Origin: Rahnella victoriana
GTDB taxonomy: Bacteria > Pseudomonadota > Gammaproteobacteria > Enterobacterales > Enterobacteriaceae
DNA: 64,000 nt
Reading direction: 5' to 3'
NCBI RefSeq assembly: GCF_004330295.1
Contig: NZ_SJOJ01000025.1
Location: 1-64,000 of the forward strand
Shown: piece after piece, positions 9,218-19,637 of the stretch
Layout of the letters: the number at the start of each line of letters is the position of its first letter
Position numbering within the stretch: position 1 is the first letter of the stretch
Made by a program: the position numbers and the translations under genes
Notes under the pieces: model-generated
The model's database searches: none
Told to the model about the DNA's origin: nothing
Seen by the model: the letters and a program-made list of their open reading frames with translations, nothing else

Positions 9218-9232
9218 TTTGCGGTGATAAAA

Positions 9233-9257
9233 AAAGGGTCCGCAAGGACCCTTTCTT
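9233..9257. terminator. Bidirectional terminator between bla and the aldo/keto reductase
   Basis: A 9-bp perfect stem AAAGGGTCC / GGACCCTTT around a GCAA tetraloop, with A-rich and T-rich flanks. It sits between convergent genes and can serve both. Confidence 0.85.
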
Positions 9258-9265
9258 GTTTCCGG

Positions 9266-10576
<1,311 letters not shown>

Positions 10577-10990
10577 ATGACCAGAGCGTTTTCAGGATCG
10601 GCGCAGGCGCTGATGATGTCACTCCTGACGGGGCAGGCACTGCACTGGCAACGCGCGTGGACGCCACTGCCGTTTGCGTCTTGCGTCTGGCGGAGCGCCA
10701 GCCCGGTGCTGTTTCATAAAATACTCGAGCCGGTCTGGTGGTGTTGCCGTTGCCCGGAGCCTGCGGTGACGGTGCGAAAAAATACCGTCTACTGGCTGGC
10801 GCATCTGGTGCAGGAGCCGGGTCCGGCGGCGGATAAGTTGTGGGTGGATGCGGTGAGAACCCGTTATCAGATGCAAACCAGCCAGTCCCTTCCGCCGGAA
10901 TCCGACCCGTTTCTGGTGCAGGTCTTTCAGGATTACGTGGCGCTGTATGATTTGTACCGCAGGGGCCGGATCGCGGAATCTGATATTTAA
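10577..10990 (+). CDS. Hypothetical protein, Trp/Cys-rich
   Basis: 137 residues from the ATG at 10577, placed 6 bases after AAGGAAG, a good ribosome site; the frame is open further upstream but without a ribosome site. I do not recognise the family. Visible features: an early hydrophobic patch (ALMMSLLTGQALHW), a tryptophan/cysteine-rich middle with VWWCCRC, and a polar C-terminal third (VQVFQDYVALYDLYRRGRIAE) that looks helical. There is no clear signal peptide or membrane anchor. It stands alone between the reductase and dat. The longer antisense frame here has no ribosome site and I treat it as a shadow. Confidence 0.55.
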   Translation: MTRAFSGSAQALMMSLLTGQALHWQRAWTPLPFASCVWRSASPVLFHKILEPVWWCCRCPEPAVTVRKNTVYWLAHLVQEPGPAADKLWVDAVRTRYQMQTSQSLPPESDPFLVQVFQDYVALYDLYRRGRIAESDI

Positions 10991-11501
10991 GTGAAATATC
11001 TCTGAAAGACGGGATATATAGATCATCGTCAGCAAGCATCTATTACCGGATAATAACCCGACGGGATATCCGTGTAATAGTTTTACACATCTTTATCCGG
11101 CTACTATTCAGCCATTTACTGCCCGTTTTGATTATTACGCCCTTCACTGAATACCACGGGGACTATAATAGAGAAGTGCGTTTTTCTTCCCCGCTGGCAC
11201 GGCACAGTCACCGGCCAGTCTTGCTCCCTCAGCGCACGTGTTTACCCGTTGTTTTACGGGGTACATGGGCTTTTTAGTGCTTTATTAATGACCGCGTAAC
11301 AGGCTTATGTCAGCACGATCGTTCATTAAATCAGCAACATATTGATTCGTATAAAAAAGAATAAACAATTCTATACAAAATAAATTATTGAGGTGGGGGC
11401 AAAAAAGCCATATATTGGCCGCGTTTTTCCCATGGCAGTCATTTTTTTAATCAAATTTATTCAATTGTGGCGTTCTAATAACCCACGGTTGTAGGAGAGA
11501 T
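10991..11501. other. Long AT-rich leader/promoter region of dat-ddc
   Basis: 511 bp without a gene. The left half is mixed in composition and contains a pairable segment around 11244-11262 (ACCCGT ... ACGGGGT); the right half (11330-11490) is strongly AT-rich and presumably carries the dat promoter. I do not recognise a riboswitch or a clear operator. Confidence 0.45.
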
Positions 11502-12887
11502 ATGATGACGGATAAAGTCCGTATTGACAGTTTAGGTGCGAATTCATTAAACGGAAACAATGAAACCTATTTGGCGAGACAAGCTGAATTTGAATCGAAT
11601 GTTAGGAGTTATCCACGTAAATTGCCTCTGGCAATTGCGAAGGCCAATGGCGTTTGGATCACTGATGTTGAAGATAATCAATATCTTGATTGCCTGGCTG
11701 GCGCGGGTACGCTTGCTCTTGGACATAATCATCCTGACGTGCTGCAAAGCATCCAAAATGTCATTACCAGCGGCTTGCCGTTACATACACTGGATCTGAC
11801 AACTCCCCTGAAAGACCAGTTCTCTGAATATCTGCTCTCTTTATTGCCACAACAGGGCAAAGAGTATTGCCTGCAGTTCACCGGCCCGTCCGGTGCGGAT
11901 GCTGTTGAAGCCGCAATGAAACTGGCGAAAAAAGTGACCGGCCGTACCGGTATCATCAGCTTCTCCGGCGGTTATCACGGTATGACGCACGCCACGCTGG
12001 CGGTGACCGGTAATCTGTCTCCGAAAGAAGCGGTTAACGGCATGATGCCGGAAGTGCAGTTCATGCCTTATCCGCATCAGTACCGCTGCCCGTTGGGCAT
12101 TGGCGGTGACGCGGGCGTGAAAGCTTTAACCTATTATTTCGAAAACCTGATCAACGACGTGGAAAGCGGCGTTCGTAAACCTGCGGCTGTCATTCTGGAA
12201 GCGGTGCAGGGCGAAGGCGGCGTGAACCCGGCTCCGGCTGAGTGGTTGCAGCGCATCCGTAAAGTGACTCAGGAACACGGCATTCTGCTGATCCTTGATG
12301 AAGTGCAGGCAGGTTTCTGCCGTACCGGTAAGCAGTTCGCGTTCGAACACGCGGGTATTGAGCCGGACATCATCGTGATGTCAAAAGCCGTCGGCGGCGG
12401 TCTGCCACTGGCGGTTCTGGGTATCAAAAAACAGTTCGATGCCTGGGCACCGGGTCACCACACCGGTACATTCCGCGGCAACCAGCTGGCGATGGCGACC
12501 GGCCTGACCACCCTGAAAATCCTGAAAGACGGCAAGATCGCGGAGAAAGTGGCAGCGCAGGGCGAATGGCTGAAAGCCAGACTGGCTGACATGCAGAAAC
12601 GCTATCCGGTTATCGGTCACGTGCGCGGTCTGGGTCTGATGATCGGTATCGAGATCGTCAAACCGAACGAAGCGCAGGATCACATGGGTTGCTACCCGGC
12701 TGACGGCGAACTGTCTGCGTTGTTGCAGAAAAAATGTTTCGAAGCGGGCCTGATCCTTGAACGCGGCGGCCGTAATGGTTGCGTGCTGCGCCTGTTGCCA
12801 TCCCTGCTGATCACTAACGATGAGCTGGGTATTTTCCTCGACAAGTTTGAGCAGGCGCTGTTAGCGGCTGGCATCAAACCTGCCTGA
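11502..12887 (+). CDS. dat: Diaminobutyrate--2-oxoglutarate transaminase
   Basis: 461 residues; class III PLP aminotransferase making L-2,4-diaminobutyrate from aspartate semialdehyde and glutamate in the cytosol. The PLP lysine is Lys295 in [13 protein letters not shown]; the cofactor Asp is in [14 protein letters not shown]. Length matches Dat of Acinetobacter and enterobacteria. TAGGAGA lies just upstream; a second ATG at 11505 is equally possible. It forms an operon with ddc 18 bp downstream, which decarboxylates its product. Confidence 0.95.
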   Translation: MMTDKVRIDSLGANSLNGNNETYLARQAEFESNVRSYPRKLPLAIAKANGVWITDVEDNQYLDCLAGAGTLALGHNHPDVLQSIQNVITSGLPLHTLDLTTPLKDQFSEYLLSLLPQQGKEYCLQFTGPSGADAVEAAMKLAKKVTGRTGIISFSGGYHGMTHATLAVTGNLSPKEAVNGMMPEVQFMPYPHQYRCPLGIGGDAGVKALTYYFENLINDVESGVRKPAAVILEAVQGEGGVNPAPAEWLQRIRKVTQEHGILLILDEVQAGFCRTGKQFAFEHAGIEPDIIVMSKAVGGGLPLAVLGIKKQFDAWAPGHHTGTFRGNQLAMATGLTTLKILKDGKIAEKVAAQGEWLKARLADMQKRYPVIGHVRGLGLMIGIEIVKPNEAQDHMGCYPADGELSALLQKKCFEAGLILERGGRNGCVLRLLPSLLITNDELGIFLDKFEQALLAAGIKPA

Positions 12888-12905
12888 GCGGAGTAAGAGA
12901 CACCG

Positions 12906-14378
12906 ATGTCCGAGTTAAACCCGATTCTGGCAGGCTCAGCGCACAGCACTGAAGCCTACCAGCAGGCCATTGCACAGAGCAGCGAAGCTGTTGTGCAGTG
13001 GCTGCAACAACCTGAGATGTATCAGGGCAAAACCGTTGCTGAACTGCGTGAACGTATTACCCTGGATTTCAATCCAAACGGTCTGGGTAACCAGGCCGCG
13101 ATTGAACGCGCGATTGAGTATTTCCTGAAAGACAGCCTGTCTGTGCATCACCCGCAATGCGTGGCGCACCTGCACTGTCCGAGTCTGGTGGTCAGCCAGG
13201 CGGCGGAAGTGCTGATTAACGCCACCAACCAGAGCATGGACTCCTGGGACCAAAGCCCGTCAGCGACCATCATCGAGATGAAACTGATCGAATGGCTGCG
13301 TACTCAGGTCGGCTATCAGGCTGGCGACGCGGGCGTGTTCACCAGCGGCGGCACCCAGAGCAATCTGATGGGCCTGATGCTGGCGCGTGATGCCTTCTTC
13401 GCCCGTCAGGGGCATTCCATCCAGCAGGATGGTCTGGTCGGTAATCTGCGTAAGATTAAAGTGTTATGTTCTGAAAATGCGCACTTCTCCGTGCAGAAGA
13501 ACATGGCGCTGCTCGGTCTCGGTTACCAGTGCGTAACGCTGGTGAAAACCGATGAGTTCGCCCGTATGGATCTCAACGATTTGCGCGAGAAAGTGGCGCA
13601 GGCGCAGGCCAACGGTGATCAGATTCTGGCTATCGTCGCGACTGCCGGTACCACCGATGCCGGTGCTATCGACCCGCTGCGTGCCATTGCTGAACTGGCG
13701 GCAGAGCATCAGATTTGGGTTCACGTGGATGCGGCGTGGGGCGGTGCGTTATTGCTGTCCGAAAAATACCGCCATTATCTGGACGGCATCGAGTTAGTGG
13801 ATTCCATCACTCTGGACTTCCACAAACAGTTCTTCCAGACCATCAGCTGCGGCGCGTTCCTGCTCAAAGAAGAGCGTCACTATGAGCTGATGCGCTATCA
13901 GGCCGCTTACCTGAACTCTGAGTTCGACGAAGCCGCAGGCGTGCCGAATCTGGTGTCCAAATCGCTGCAAACCACCCGCCGTTTCGATGCACTGAAACTG
14001 TGGATGGGGCTGGAAGCGTTAGGTCAGAAACAGTACGCGGCGATCATCGATCACGGTGTGACGCTGGCACAGGACGTCGCGCAATATGTGACCGCTGAAG
14101 CCTCGCTGGAACTGGTGATGAAGCCACAACTGGCCAGCGTGCTGTTCCGCTATCGTCCTGCGCAACTGGCAGGCAGCAGCGATGCGGCTATCGCACTGCT
14201 GAACCAGAAAATCGGCGACGCATTGCTGGAATCTGGCCGTGCCAACGTCGGCGTGACCGAACATAACGGTGTCACCTGCCTGAAACTGACCCTGCTGAAC
14301 CCGACGGTGACGCTGGAAGACGTGAAAGTGCTGCTGGCGCTGGTTGAGAAAACCGCGCAGCAACTGCTGAACCAGTAA
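12906..14378 (+). CDS. ddc: L-2,4-diaminobutyrate decarboxylase
   Basis: 490 residues; group II PLP-dependent decarboxylase (glutamate/aromatic amino-acid decarboxylase fold) converting L-2,4-diaminobutyrate to 1,3-diaminopropane. The PLP lysine is Lys307 in DFHKQFFQ; the HVDAAWGG motif supplies the cofactor Asp. With dat it forms a two-gene pathway to a short diamine that can serve polyamine-like roles or feed siderophore synthesis. GGAG lies 13 bases before the start. A strong terminator follows. Confidence 0.95.
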   Translation: MSELNPILAGSAHSTEAYQQAIAQSSEAVVQWLQQPEMYQGKTVAELRERITLDFNPNGLGNQAAIERAIEYFLKDSLSVHHPQCVAHLHCPSLVVSQAAEVLINATNQSMDSWDQSPSATIIEMKLIEWLRTQVGYQAGDAGVFTSGGTQSNLMGLMLARDAFFARQGHSIQQDGLVGNLRKIKVLCSENAHFSVQKNMALLGLGYQCVTLVKTDEFARMDLNDLREKVAQAQANGDQILAIVATAGTTDAGAIDPLRAIAELAAEHQIWVHVDAAWGGALLLSEKYRHYLDGIELVDSITLDFHKQFFQTISCGAFLLKEERHYELMRYQAAYLNSEFDEAAGVPNLVSKSLQTTRRFDALKLWMGLEALGQKQYAAIIDHGVTLAQDVAQYVTAEASLELVMKPQLASVLFRYRPAQLAGSSDAAIALLNQKIGDALLESGRANVGVTEHNGVTCLKLTLLNPTVTLEDVKVLLALVEKTAQQLLNQ

Positions 14379-14405
14379 GGTTGAGTTCTGCGCTCAGGCG
14401 CAGCG

Positions 14406-14441
14406 AAAAGCCGGTGATACGAAAGTGTCACCGGCTTTTTT
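14406..14441 (+). terminator. Intrinsic terminator of dat-ddc
   Basis: A 14-bp stem (AAAGCCGGTGATAC with its complement, one G-T pair) closed by a GAAA tetraloop and followed by TTTTTT; 28 bp after the ddc stop. Confidence 0.9.
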
Positions 14442-14538
14442 ATTGCTTGATTGGACATATTTTTTGTCGCGGATTGGCGTTTATCCTGCCCAGGGACTGA
14501 GAGACTTATTCGTGCCACAAACGGACTTTAAGCACCTT

Positions 14539-14557
14539 AGCCGCCCTGAGGGCGGCT
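14539..14557. terminator. Hairpin downstream of the isochorismatase-like gene
   Basis: A perfect 8-bp stem AGCCGCCC / GGGCGGCT with a TGA loop, 12 bases beyond the stop of the minus-strand gene. There is no T run on that strand, so termination would be weak or factor-assisted. Confidence 0.45.
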
Positions 14558-14569
14558 CTCAATCTCAAC

Positions 14570-15115
14570 TCATTTCTCAGAGTGAAAGGTCCAGTCATTT
14601 GCTGTTGCGAGCGACACAAACGGGCCAGCCAGAGTGACGTTGTGGTGGCTGATGATTTCATTTGCGGACAGGTAATTGTTATCCATTGTCGTGTGCGCAT
14701 CTGAAATCAGCACGGTGCGGAATCCCAGTTCCGGTGCTGCCCGGCAGGTAGTGTCCACACAGAATTCTGTCTTCATCCCGGTGATAACCAGTTCCTTAAC
14801 CCCTCGCTGGCTGAGCTGATGCTGCAGGTTCGTATCCCGGAAACAGTTGGGGTACTTTTTGATAAACACGACATCGTGCTCAGCGTTCACATTCATTTCG
14901 GGTATCAGTTGTGTTAACGGACTTTGCTCAGAGAAGTGAGAATCATCAGGTCCGGTGTGGCGGGCAAAAAATACGGGCACCTTAGCCTGCCTCGCTTTTT
15001 CAATCATCAGGCAGATGTTAGACAGAACCGAGTCTGCAAAATACGGTGAGGCAGGGCCACGGAAAAGTCCCTGCTGCATATCGATAACTAAAAGCGCATT
15101 TCCAGATGAAATCAT
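14570..15115 (-). CDS. Isochorismatase-family cysteine hydrolase
   Basis: 181 residues; alpha/beta cysteine hydrolase fold shared by nicotinamidases, N-carbamoylsarcosine amidase and YcaC/RutB-like amidases. The triad is visible: Asp12 in VIDMQQG, Lys86/87 in FIKKYPN and Cys119 in TEFCVDTTCRAA. The substrate is not predictable; nothing nearby points to isochorismate metabolism. TGGAGA lies shortly before the start. Apparently monocistronic. Confidence 0.9.
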   Translation of the reverse strand: MISSGNALLVIDMQQGLFRGPASPYFADSVLSNICLMIEKARQAKVPVFFARHTGPDDSHFSEQSPLTQLIPEMNVNAEHDVVFIKKYPNCFRDTNLQHQLSQRGVKELVITGMKTEFCVDTTCRAAPELGFRTVLISDAHTTMDNNYLSANEIISHHNVTLAGPFVSLATANDWTFHSEK

Positions 15116-15604
15116 GATGTATCTCCATTCAGTAAGTCATGAACGGAGAAATTTTCTTCCCCGTCCGGTTTGGCGGGGAGTGAGAGTCTGTTTTGTCAGG
15201 AGCCAGTCACAGATACGCCCACGCCGCCGAAAGTTCCGGTGGTGGTAACGGTTGTCGCTGGATGAACTGACTTAATCATTTTCTGAGTGTCTCTTATGGG
15301 TTGGGTATCAGGAACAGGAAACACAACGAATCTAAAAAAACTGCTCTTTTGTTTTAGCACTGAGGTTTATCGGATTCAACAAATATGTTTCCTGAATGTT
15401 GCCGGGCTTTGTTGGCACCCACTGACCCGCAAAGGAAAGCGATTTAAGTTGTCAGGGCTGCAACATCAGCCCTGTGACAGAAACGGAAGTTCCCGTAATG
15501 GTGACAATTTGGTAATCACGTCTTGTTTTCTACGATAAATATTCATTTAATTGCCAGACCATAATCGCTTTTTTCCTCTTAATGATTTCAGACAAGGCAC
15601 ATAC
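15116..15604. other. Gap with possible short minus-strand peptide ORFs
   Basis: No confident gene. A 27-codon minus-strand frame (15196-15279) ends in a Thr/Gly/Val-rich tail containing GVSVTGS. A minus-strand frame at about 15462-15515 without a start Met ends in a similar TGTSVSVTG tail. An 83-codon plus-strand frame starting at 15287 has no ribosome site and no recognisable domain. The hairpin around 15157-15178 (CCCCG/CGGGG arms) follows the 27-codon frame on its strand. Confidence 0.35.
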
Positions 15605-16138
15605 ATGATTCAGTTAAGAAAAGCTCAATACAGTGACGCCGGGGCAATTGCACATCTCCACGCAGCCGGATGGCGTGATACTTATGGAAATGTGATGTCT
15701 TCAGATTTTCTCGAAAATCATGCGCAAAATGAGCGCTTTTCCCACTGGCAGTCTCTGTTGAATCAGAGCAACCGAGATGTGGCTGTCTTTGTCGCAGAAA
15801 TTGAAGAGAACATTGAAGGGTTTATATGTGTAATGCTAAAGAAGGATGCGCAATGGGGGGCGTACATTGACAGCCTGCATGTCAGTTCTGCACTGCGAGG
15901 CCAGGGTGCAGGAAAAAAATTGCTCCATCAGGCAGCAGAGTGGGTATGCAGCGAAGATGCTAAGTCACCGCTTTACCTGTGGGTTTTTGAAGATAACGTC
16001 AGGGCAACCAGTTTTTACCAAAGGCTGGGCGGAGTTATTACCGAGCATACCGTATCCGATATGCCTTCATCCGATAATGCCCCTGTATTCAGAATCAGCT
16101 GGGAAAATGCCGTTCAGCTTGTCATGAGCACCCGCTGA
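15605..16138 (+). CDS. GNAT-family N-acetyltransferase
   Basis: 177 residues from the ATG at 15605; the upstream extension to 15551 has no ribosome site. Acetyl-CoA-dependent acyltransferase fold: the N-terminal IQLRKAQYSDAGAIAHLH, the beta-strand YIDSLHVSSALRGQGAGKKLL with the RGQGAGK acetyl-CoA pyrophosphate loop, and the C-terminal LWVFEDNVRATSFYQRLG. Substrate unknown. It stands alone, with lower GC than the dat-ddc block. Confidence 0.9.
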   Translation: MIQLRKAQYSDAGAIAHLHAAGWRDTYGNVMSSDFLENHAQNERFSHWQSLLNQSNRDVAVFVAEIEENIEGFICVMLKKDAQWGAYIDSLHVSSALRGQGAGKKLLHQAAEWVCSEDAKSPLYLWVFEDNVRATSFYQRLGGVITEHTVSDMPSSDNAPVFRISWENAVQLVMSTR

Positions 16139-16204
16139 CCCTTTCTTTAAGCCAATCTGCGCTTTTATAGAAAATCAGCATGCTGATAATAGCAGAGTCA
16201 AGAT

Positions 16205-16757
16205 TTATGCAGATTTACTTGCGAGCAGTTCAGTCATAAAGACCAGCAGAATTGCCATTGCCAAACATGCTCCGACCACAGCGGTGGCGCTCCAGCCGCC
16301 GTGATAAAAAGTAAATGAACCCAGCGCCGAACCCACTGCACCACAAATGAAAATGACGGTCATATAAGCCGCATTTAGCCTTCCCCGCGCCCCGGTATCC
16401 AGACTCTGGATGGCTCGCTGGCCAAAGACCTGATTCGCCTGTGTTGCGGCATCGAGAATTATTGCGGCGAAGACCAAAATCATCAATGAATCTTCCGCGT
16501 GCCCCCAGCCTCTCATCAGTAGCGCAATACCCGCGCAACCTATCACTATACCGGTGCCGATTTTTGCCCCCCCACGGTCTGCAACTTTACCTGCCACGGG
16601 AGCTGAAAGTGCGCCTGCCGCTCCCGCCAGCGCAAAGGCAGCAATCCCCGCTTGGGCGAGACCAAAACGCAGATGTAGCATGGGCGGAGCGGCAGTCCAA
16701 AACATATTAAATATGCCGAACATCGTACCCTGATAGGCCGCCCGGCGTTGCAGAGTT
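16205..16757 (-). pseudogene. MFS transporter remnant (C-terminal half only)
   Basis: The frame encodes about 180 residues equivalent to the last six helices of a drug-type MFS permease, starting around RRAAYQGTMFGIFNMFWTA and running to a normal stop. The first half of the protein is missing. Upstream of about 16757 the open frame continues only as antisense of the neighbouring LysR gene. Homology on the two strands meets back to back here, so a deletion has removed the intergenic region and both 5' ends of a divergent MFS/LysR pair. Confidence 0.82.
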
Positions 16758-16766
16758 CTGGAAGTT

Positions 16767-17513
16767 ATCAGTAAGTTAAGCCTTACTGAAGAGGGAAGAA
16801 TTTTCGCGATAGGTGCACGCCGACTGCTGGCCGAGGCCGATGAACTTGAAAGCCGCATCAAATCAGGAACACAAAAAATATCTGGCCCGATCAAGATCAC
16901 CGCGCCCGTCGATTTAGGGCAAACCCGTGTTGTGCCCATTCTCGATCGGTTCCTTGCCCGTCATCCCGATGTCACCCTTGATCTCAACCTGACCGACAGT
17001 TTTGTTGATCTGGTGAGTCAGGGAGTCGATTTCGCCATACGTTATGGAACATTTTCTAACACCACACTCAAAGCCAGGCCGATTGGGGAAAATCGTCGTT
17101 TGATTTGCGGGTCTCCCGATTATTTGAACCGTAAAGGCATTCCATTACACCCCGATGATCTCTTAAATCACGAATGCATCATGATGCGCTTTACGCAGGG
17201 AATCGAGCGTACTTGGTCATTTCAAAACCATGGAGCACCCTATGCCGTCTCAGTTAACGGACAGCGGACAACCAACAATGGCCAGTTAATCAAACAGTGG
17301 GCATTGCAGGGACATGGGCTGTGTAAAAAGTCCATCTGGGATGTTGAGGATGATCTTGCTTGTGGCAGGCTCGTCGAAGTTTTGGCTGCCTACGCCCCTT
17401 CACCCACTGCATTGCATATCGTTTACTCGCCAGCCCCCGTTCAACCTCGTCGGGTAACAAAGCTGATCGATGTTATCGCGAATGAATTAGCGATATACAA
17501 TGCAAATGGCTGA
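16767..17513 (+). pseudogene. LysR-family regulator remnant (HTH missing)
   Basis: In-frame plus-strand homology begins at KLSLTEEGRIFA (16773), which in LysR proteins follows the winged helix at about residue 50, and continues through the full effector domain (GPIKITAPVDLGQTRV, DFAIRYG, GLCKKSIWDVEDDLACGRLV) to a stop at 17513. The DNA-binding helix-turn-helix and start codon are absent. An ATG at 16932 could start a 193-residue piece, but it would have no DNA-binding domain. The break coincides with that of the MFS remnant on the other strand. Confidence 0.85.
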
Positions 17514-17530
17514 TAAAAAGGTGTGCCAAT

Positions 17531-17590
17531 TTCGCTCATAGCGGACCTGACATGCGCGTCCTCTTAGTGCCATAAGCGGACGTTACTGAC
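17531..17590. repeat. Dispersed intergenic repeat, copy 1
   Basis: It contains TTCGCTCATAGCGGAC, then CGTCCTCTTAGTGCCA and TAAGCGGACGTT. Related strings recur at 42198-42270, 50525-50550, 56887-56912 and 57725-57800. It lies at the edge of the MFS/LysR deletion. Confidence 0.7.
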
Positions 17591-17607
17591 ACTCTTATAT
17601 AAAATAA

Positions 17608-18357
17608 TCAGCCTGAAATCATAGCTTCAATTTCCGCTTTGCATTTCATCAGAGATACGATGAGAAACTCCTTTTTTTCCTCAAACCGCAGGGACGGCAC
17701 GGCAACGGAGACAGCATACAACTCGCTCAGAGAAGACTGTATATGAACGCTGAGGCCGCATACACCCTGCGCATGTTCTTGATAATCTACCGCATGTCCC
17801 GCCTTTCGAACTTTGGCGACTTCATTAAGAATATCTTCCACGCTGCTTAATGATTTTTGCGTCCTGATTTCAGGCGTATGGTTATAAAACGATACTATCT
17901 GCTCGTCTTCCAGACGGGCAAGCAGCGCTTTTCCCGGAGCAGTACAGTGGCCAGGGAAAGCTGTTCCAACCGGTGAAATGACACGCAACTCCTGATCGGA
18001 AGCATACTGGCTGATGAGCAGCGCATGGGCACCACGCATAACGCTGAGATCGACGGTTTCCCGCGTCCGGCGTCCCAGCATTTCCATAGGCGTACGCGCC
18101 AGAGCAACCACATCCGTATGCGCTGAAGCCGCAAGTCTTGTCAGCGCAGGACCCAGCCGGATAAAACCTGCCGTACTCAGTAAAAGTTCTTCAGCCTCCA
18201 GTGAACTGACCAGCCGGTGTACCGTCGTACGCGGCATTCCGGTATAACGCGACAAAGCGGCGATCGTCAGCCCGCGAGGATGTTCTTCAAGCGTCCGCAG
18301 CAGCAGAGCTGCCCGAACGATAACACTTGTACCTGAATCAGCAGATTTGGCCGGCAT
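17608..18357 (-). CDS. IclR-family transcriptional regulator
   Basis: 249 residues. N-terminal winged helix-turn-helix (LTIAALSRYTGMPRTTVHRLVSSLE, about 35-60) and a C-terminal IclR effector domain with GHCTAPGKALLA and the closing ECVCG-like motif GVCGLSVHI. AAGGAGTCTCC precedes the start. It is divergent from the MFS gene at 18475, and two matching palindromes between them (18425-18458) are its probable operators. Confidence 0.92.
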   Translation of the reverse strand: MPAKSADSGTSVIVRAALLLRTLEEHPRGLTIAALSRYTGMPRTTVHRLVSSLEAEELLLSTAGFIRLGPALTRLAASAHTDVVALARTPMEMLGRRTRETVDLSVMRGAHALLISQYASDQELRVISPVGTAFPGHCTAPGKALLARLEDEQIVSFYNHTPEIRTQKSLSSVEDILNEVAKVRKAGHAVDYQEHAQGVCGLSVHIQSSLSELYAVSVAVPSLRFEEKKEFLIVSLMKCKAEIEAMISG

Positions 18358-18391
18358 GGAGACTCCTTACTTTCAACTTACATTTTGCGCA

Positions 18392-18458
18392 TTGACATCA
18401 TCGGATAGAAGCCAGAATACTATATCCGAATGTCGGACGCTATCGTCCGAATATCGGT
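18392..18458 (+). promoter_or_regulatory. Promoter with two 13-bp palindromic boxes (IclR/MFS intergenic)
   Basis: TTGACA at 18392-18397 is a good -35; a -10 of AATACT type lies near 18416. Directly downstream are two boxes, TCCGA-ATG-TCGGA (18425-18437) and TCCGA-ATA-TCGGT (18446-18458), spaced 21 bp start to start, two helical turns. That geometry fits cooperative dimers of the divergent IclR regulator blocking the MFS promoter. Confidence 0.6.
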
Positions 18459-18474
18459 CATTATGGAGCGATTT

Positions 18475-19623
18475 ATGTTACAGATAAATAAAATTGGGGG
18501 GGTTACGCTTCTGGCCGTGGCCTGCCTGACAATTATGGTGGGATGCGTAATCGTGCCGGGACTGACCAGTATTTCTGATGCGCTGAACGTGAAAGGTGCA
18601 GAGAGCTGGCTTGTTACCCTACCGTCTCTGGGAGTGGTGCTGCTTGGACCACTTGCCGGTAAATTCATGGAACGGGCGGGGCTTTACAGGGCACTGTGCC
18701 TCGGGCTTTTCCTGTACGGCTTGTTAGGTTCAGCCGGTGCATTTCTTTCCGGTTACATTACAGTCTTTGCCGATCGCTTCCTGCTGGGAGGGGCGACGGC
18801 GCTGATCATGACTGCAGGAACGGGTCTGATTTCAGTATTTTATAATGGGCCAGAACGTATGAAGATGATTGCGCGGCAGGGTATGTCGATTGAGCTGGGC
18901 GGCGTCATATTCCTGTTTATCGGTGGGTTACTTGCCGCTGCAGGGTGGCGCTGGCCGTTCGCGCTCTATTTATTTGCCTGGCTGATGCTGCTGATGGTAC
19001 TGATGTTTGTTCCGCGACCTGACAACAGAGCGGAGTCTGAACAGATTAAAACGGATGTCAGCCACGGTGCCACTTCACCAGCCGTTCTGATGACCTGGGC
19101 AGCCGCGCTGATGTCCATGATTGTCTTCTTTACCGCCATTGTTGTCTTACCCCTGCACCTGCACAAAATGGGAAACACCGAGTCTCAGACGGGATATTTT
19201 CTCTCATTTGTTTCTCTGGTTGCCGTCTGTGGGGCCTGGCTGATGCCCAAGCTGGTAAGCCGTTACAGTGATTTTTCAACCTTATCCATTGCTTTCGGCT
19301 TTTACGCGCTTGCTCATCTGATCTTTGCTTTTGCGACTTCCATGCCTTTCCTTATCCCCGGGGGAATCGCACTGGGACTGGGATTCGGTTTTTCCGTTCC
19401 CCTGGTAAATCACCTTATTGTCGAACTCAGCAGTAACGCTGTGCGCGGAAGAAATCTGGCACGGCTATCAATGGCTATCTTTCTTGGGCAGTTTTTGTCC
19501 GCGTTCATGGCTTATCTTCCGGGTACCACTTCAACCGTATTTTTATCCGCTGCGGTAATCGGTGCGTTATTTTCAGTGTTTATAAAATTTCGCGCGCCGG
19601 CCAGAGTCGCACCCTATACATAA
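18475..19623 (+). CDS. Major facilitator superfamily transporter
   Basis: 382 residues with about 12 hydrophobic helices. The start is set by GGAG at 18465-18468; earlier in-frame ATGs at 18430 and 18463 lack a ribosome site, and the first lies inside the operator boxes. The cytoplasmic 2-3 loop motif is weak (LAGKFMERAGLYRAL). The substrate is unknown; CynX/NimT-like carriers have similar layout. Under probable control of the divergent IclR gene. Confidence 0.85.
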   Translation: MLQINKIGGVTLLAVACLTIMVGCVIVPGLTSISDALNVKGAESWLVTLPSLGVVLLGPLAGKFMERAGLYRALCLGLFLYGLLGSAGAFLSGYITVFADRFLLGGATALIMTAGTGLISVFYNGPERMKMIARQGMSIELGGVIFLFIGGLLAAAGWRWPFALYLFAWLMLLMVLMFVPRPDNRAESEQIKTDVSHGATSPAVLMTWAAALMSMIVFFTAIVVLPLHLHKMGNTESQTGYFLSFVSLVAVCGAWLMPKLVSRYSDFSTLSIAFGFYALAHLIFAFATSMPFLIPGGIALGLGFGFSVPLVNHLIVELSSNAVRGRNLARLSMAIFLGQFLSAFMAYLPGTTSTVFLSAAVIGALFSVFIKFRAPARVAPYT

Positions 19624-19637
19624 CTCACCGTCCGGCT

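Noticed and set aside
11330-11500. Fur box before dat
   Set aside because: AT-rich strings only; no adequate match to the 19-bp Fur consensus.
15287-15538. 83-codon plus-strand frame
   Set aside because: No ribosome site, no domain, odd composition; region has other decayed sequence.
16205-16939. Single 244-residue minus-strand protein
   Set aside because: Its first 60 residues are antisense of a LysR gene; only the rest is MFS-like. Better explained as a deletion fusion.
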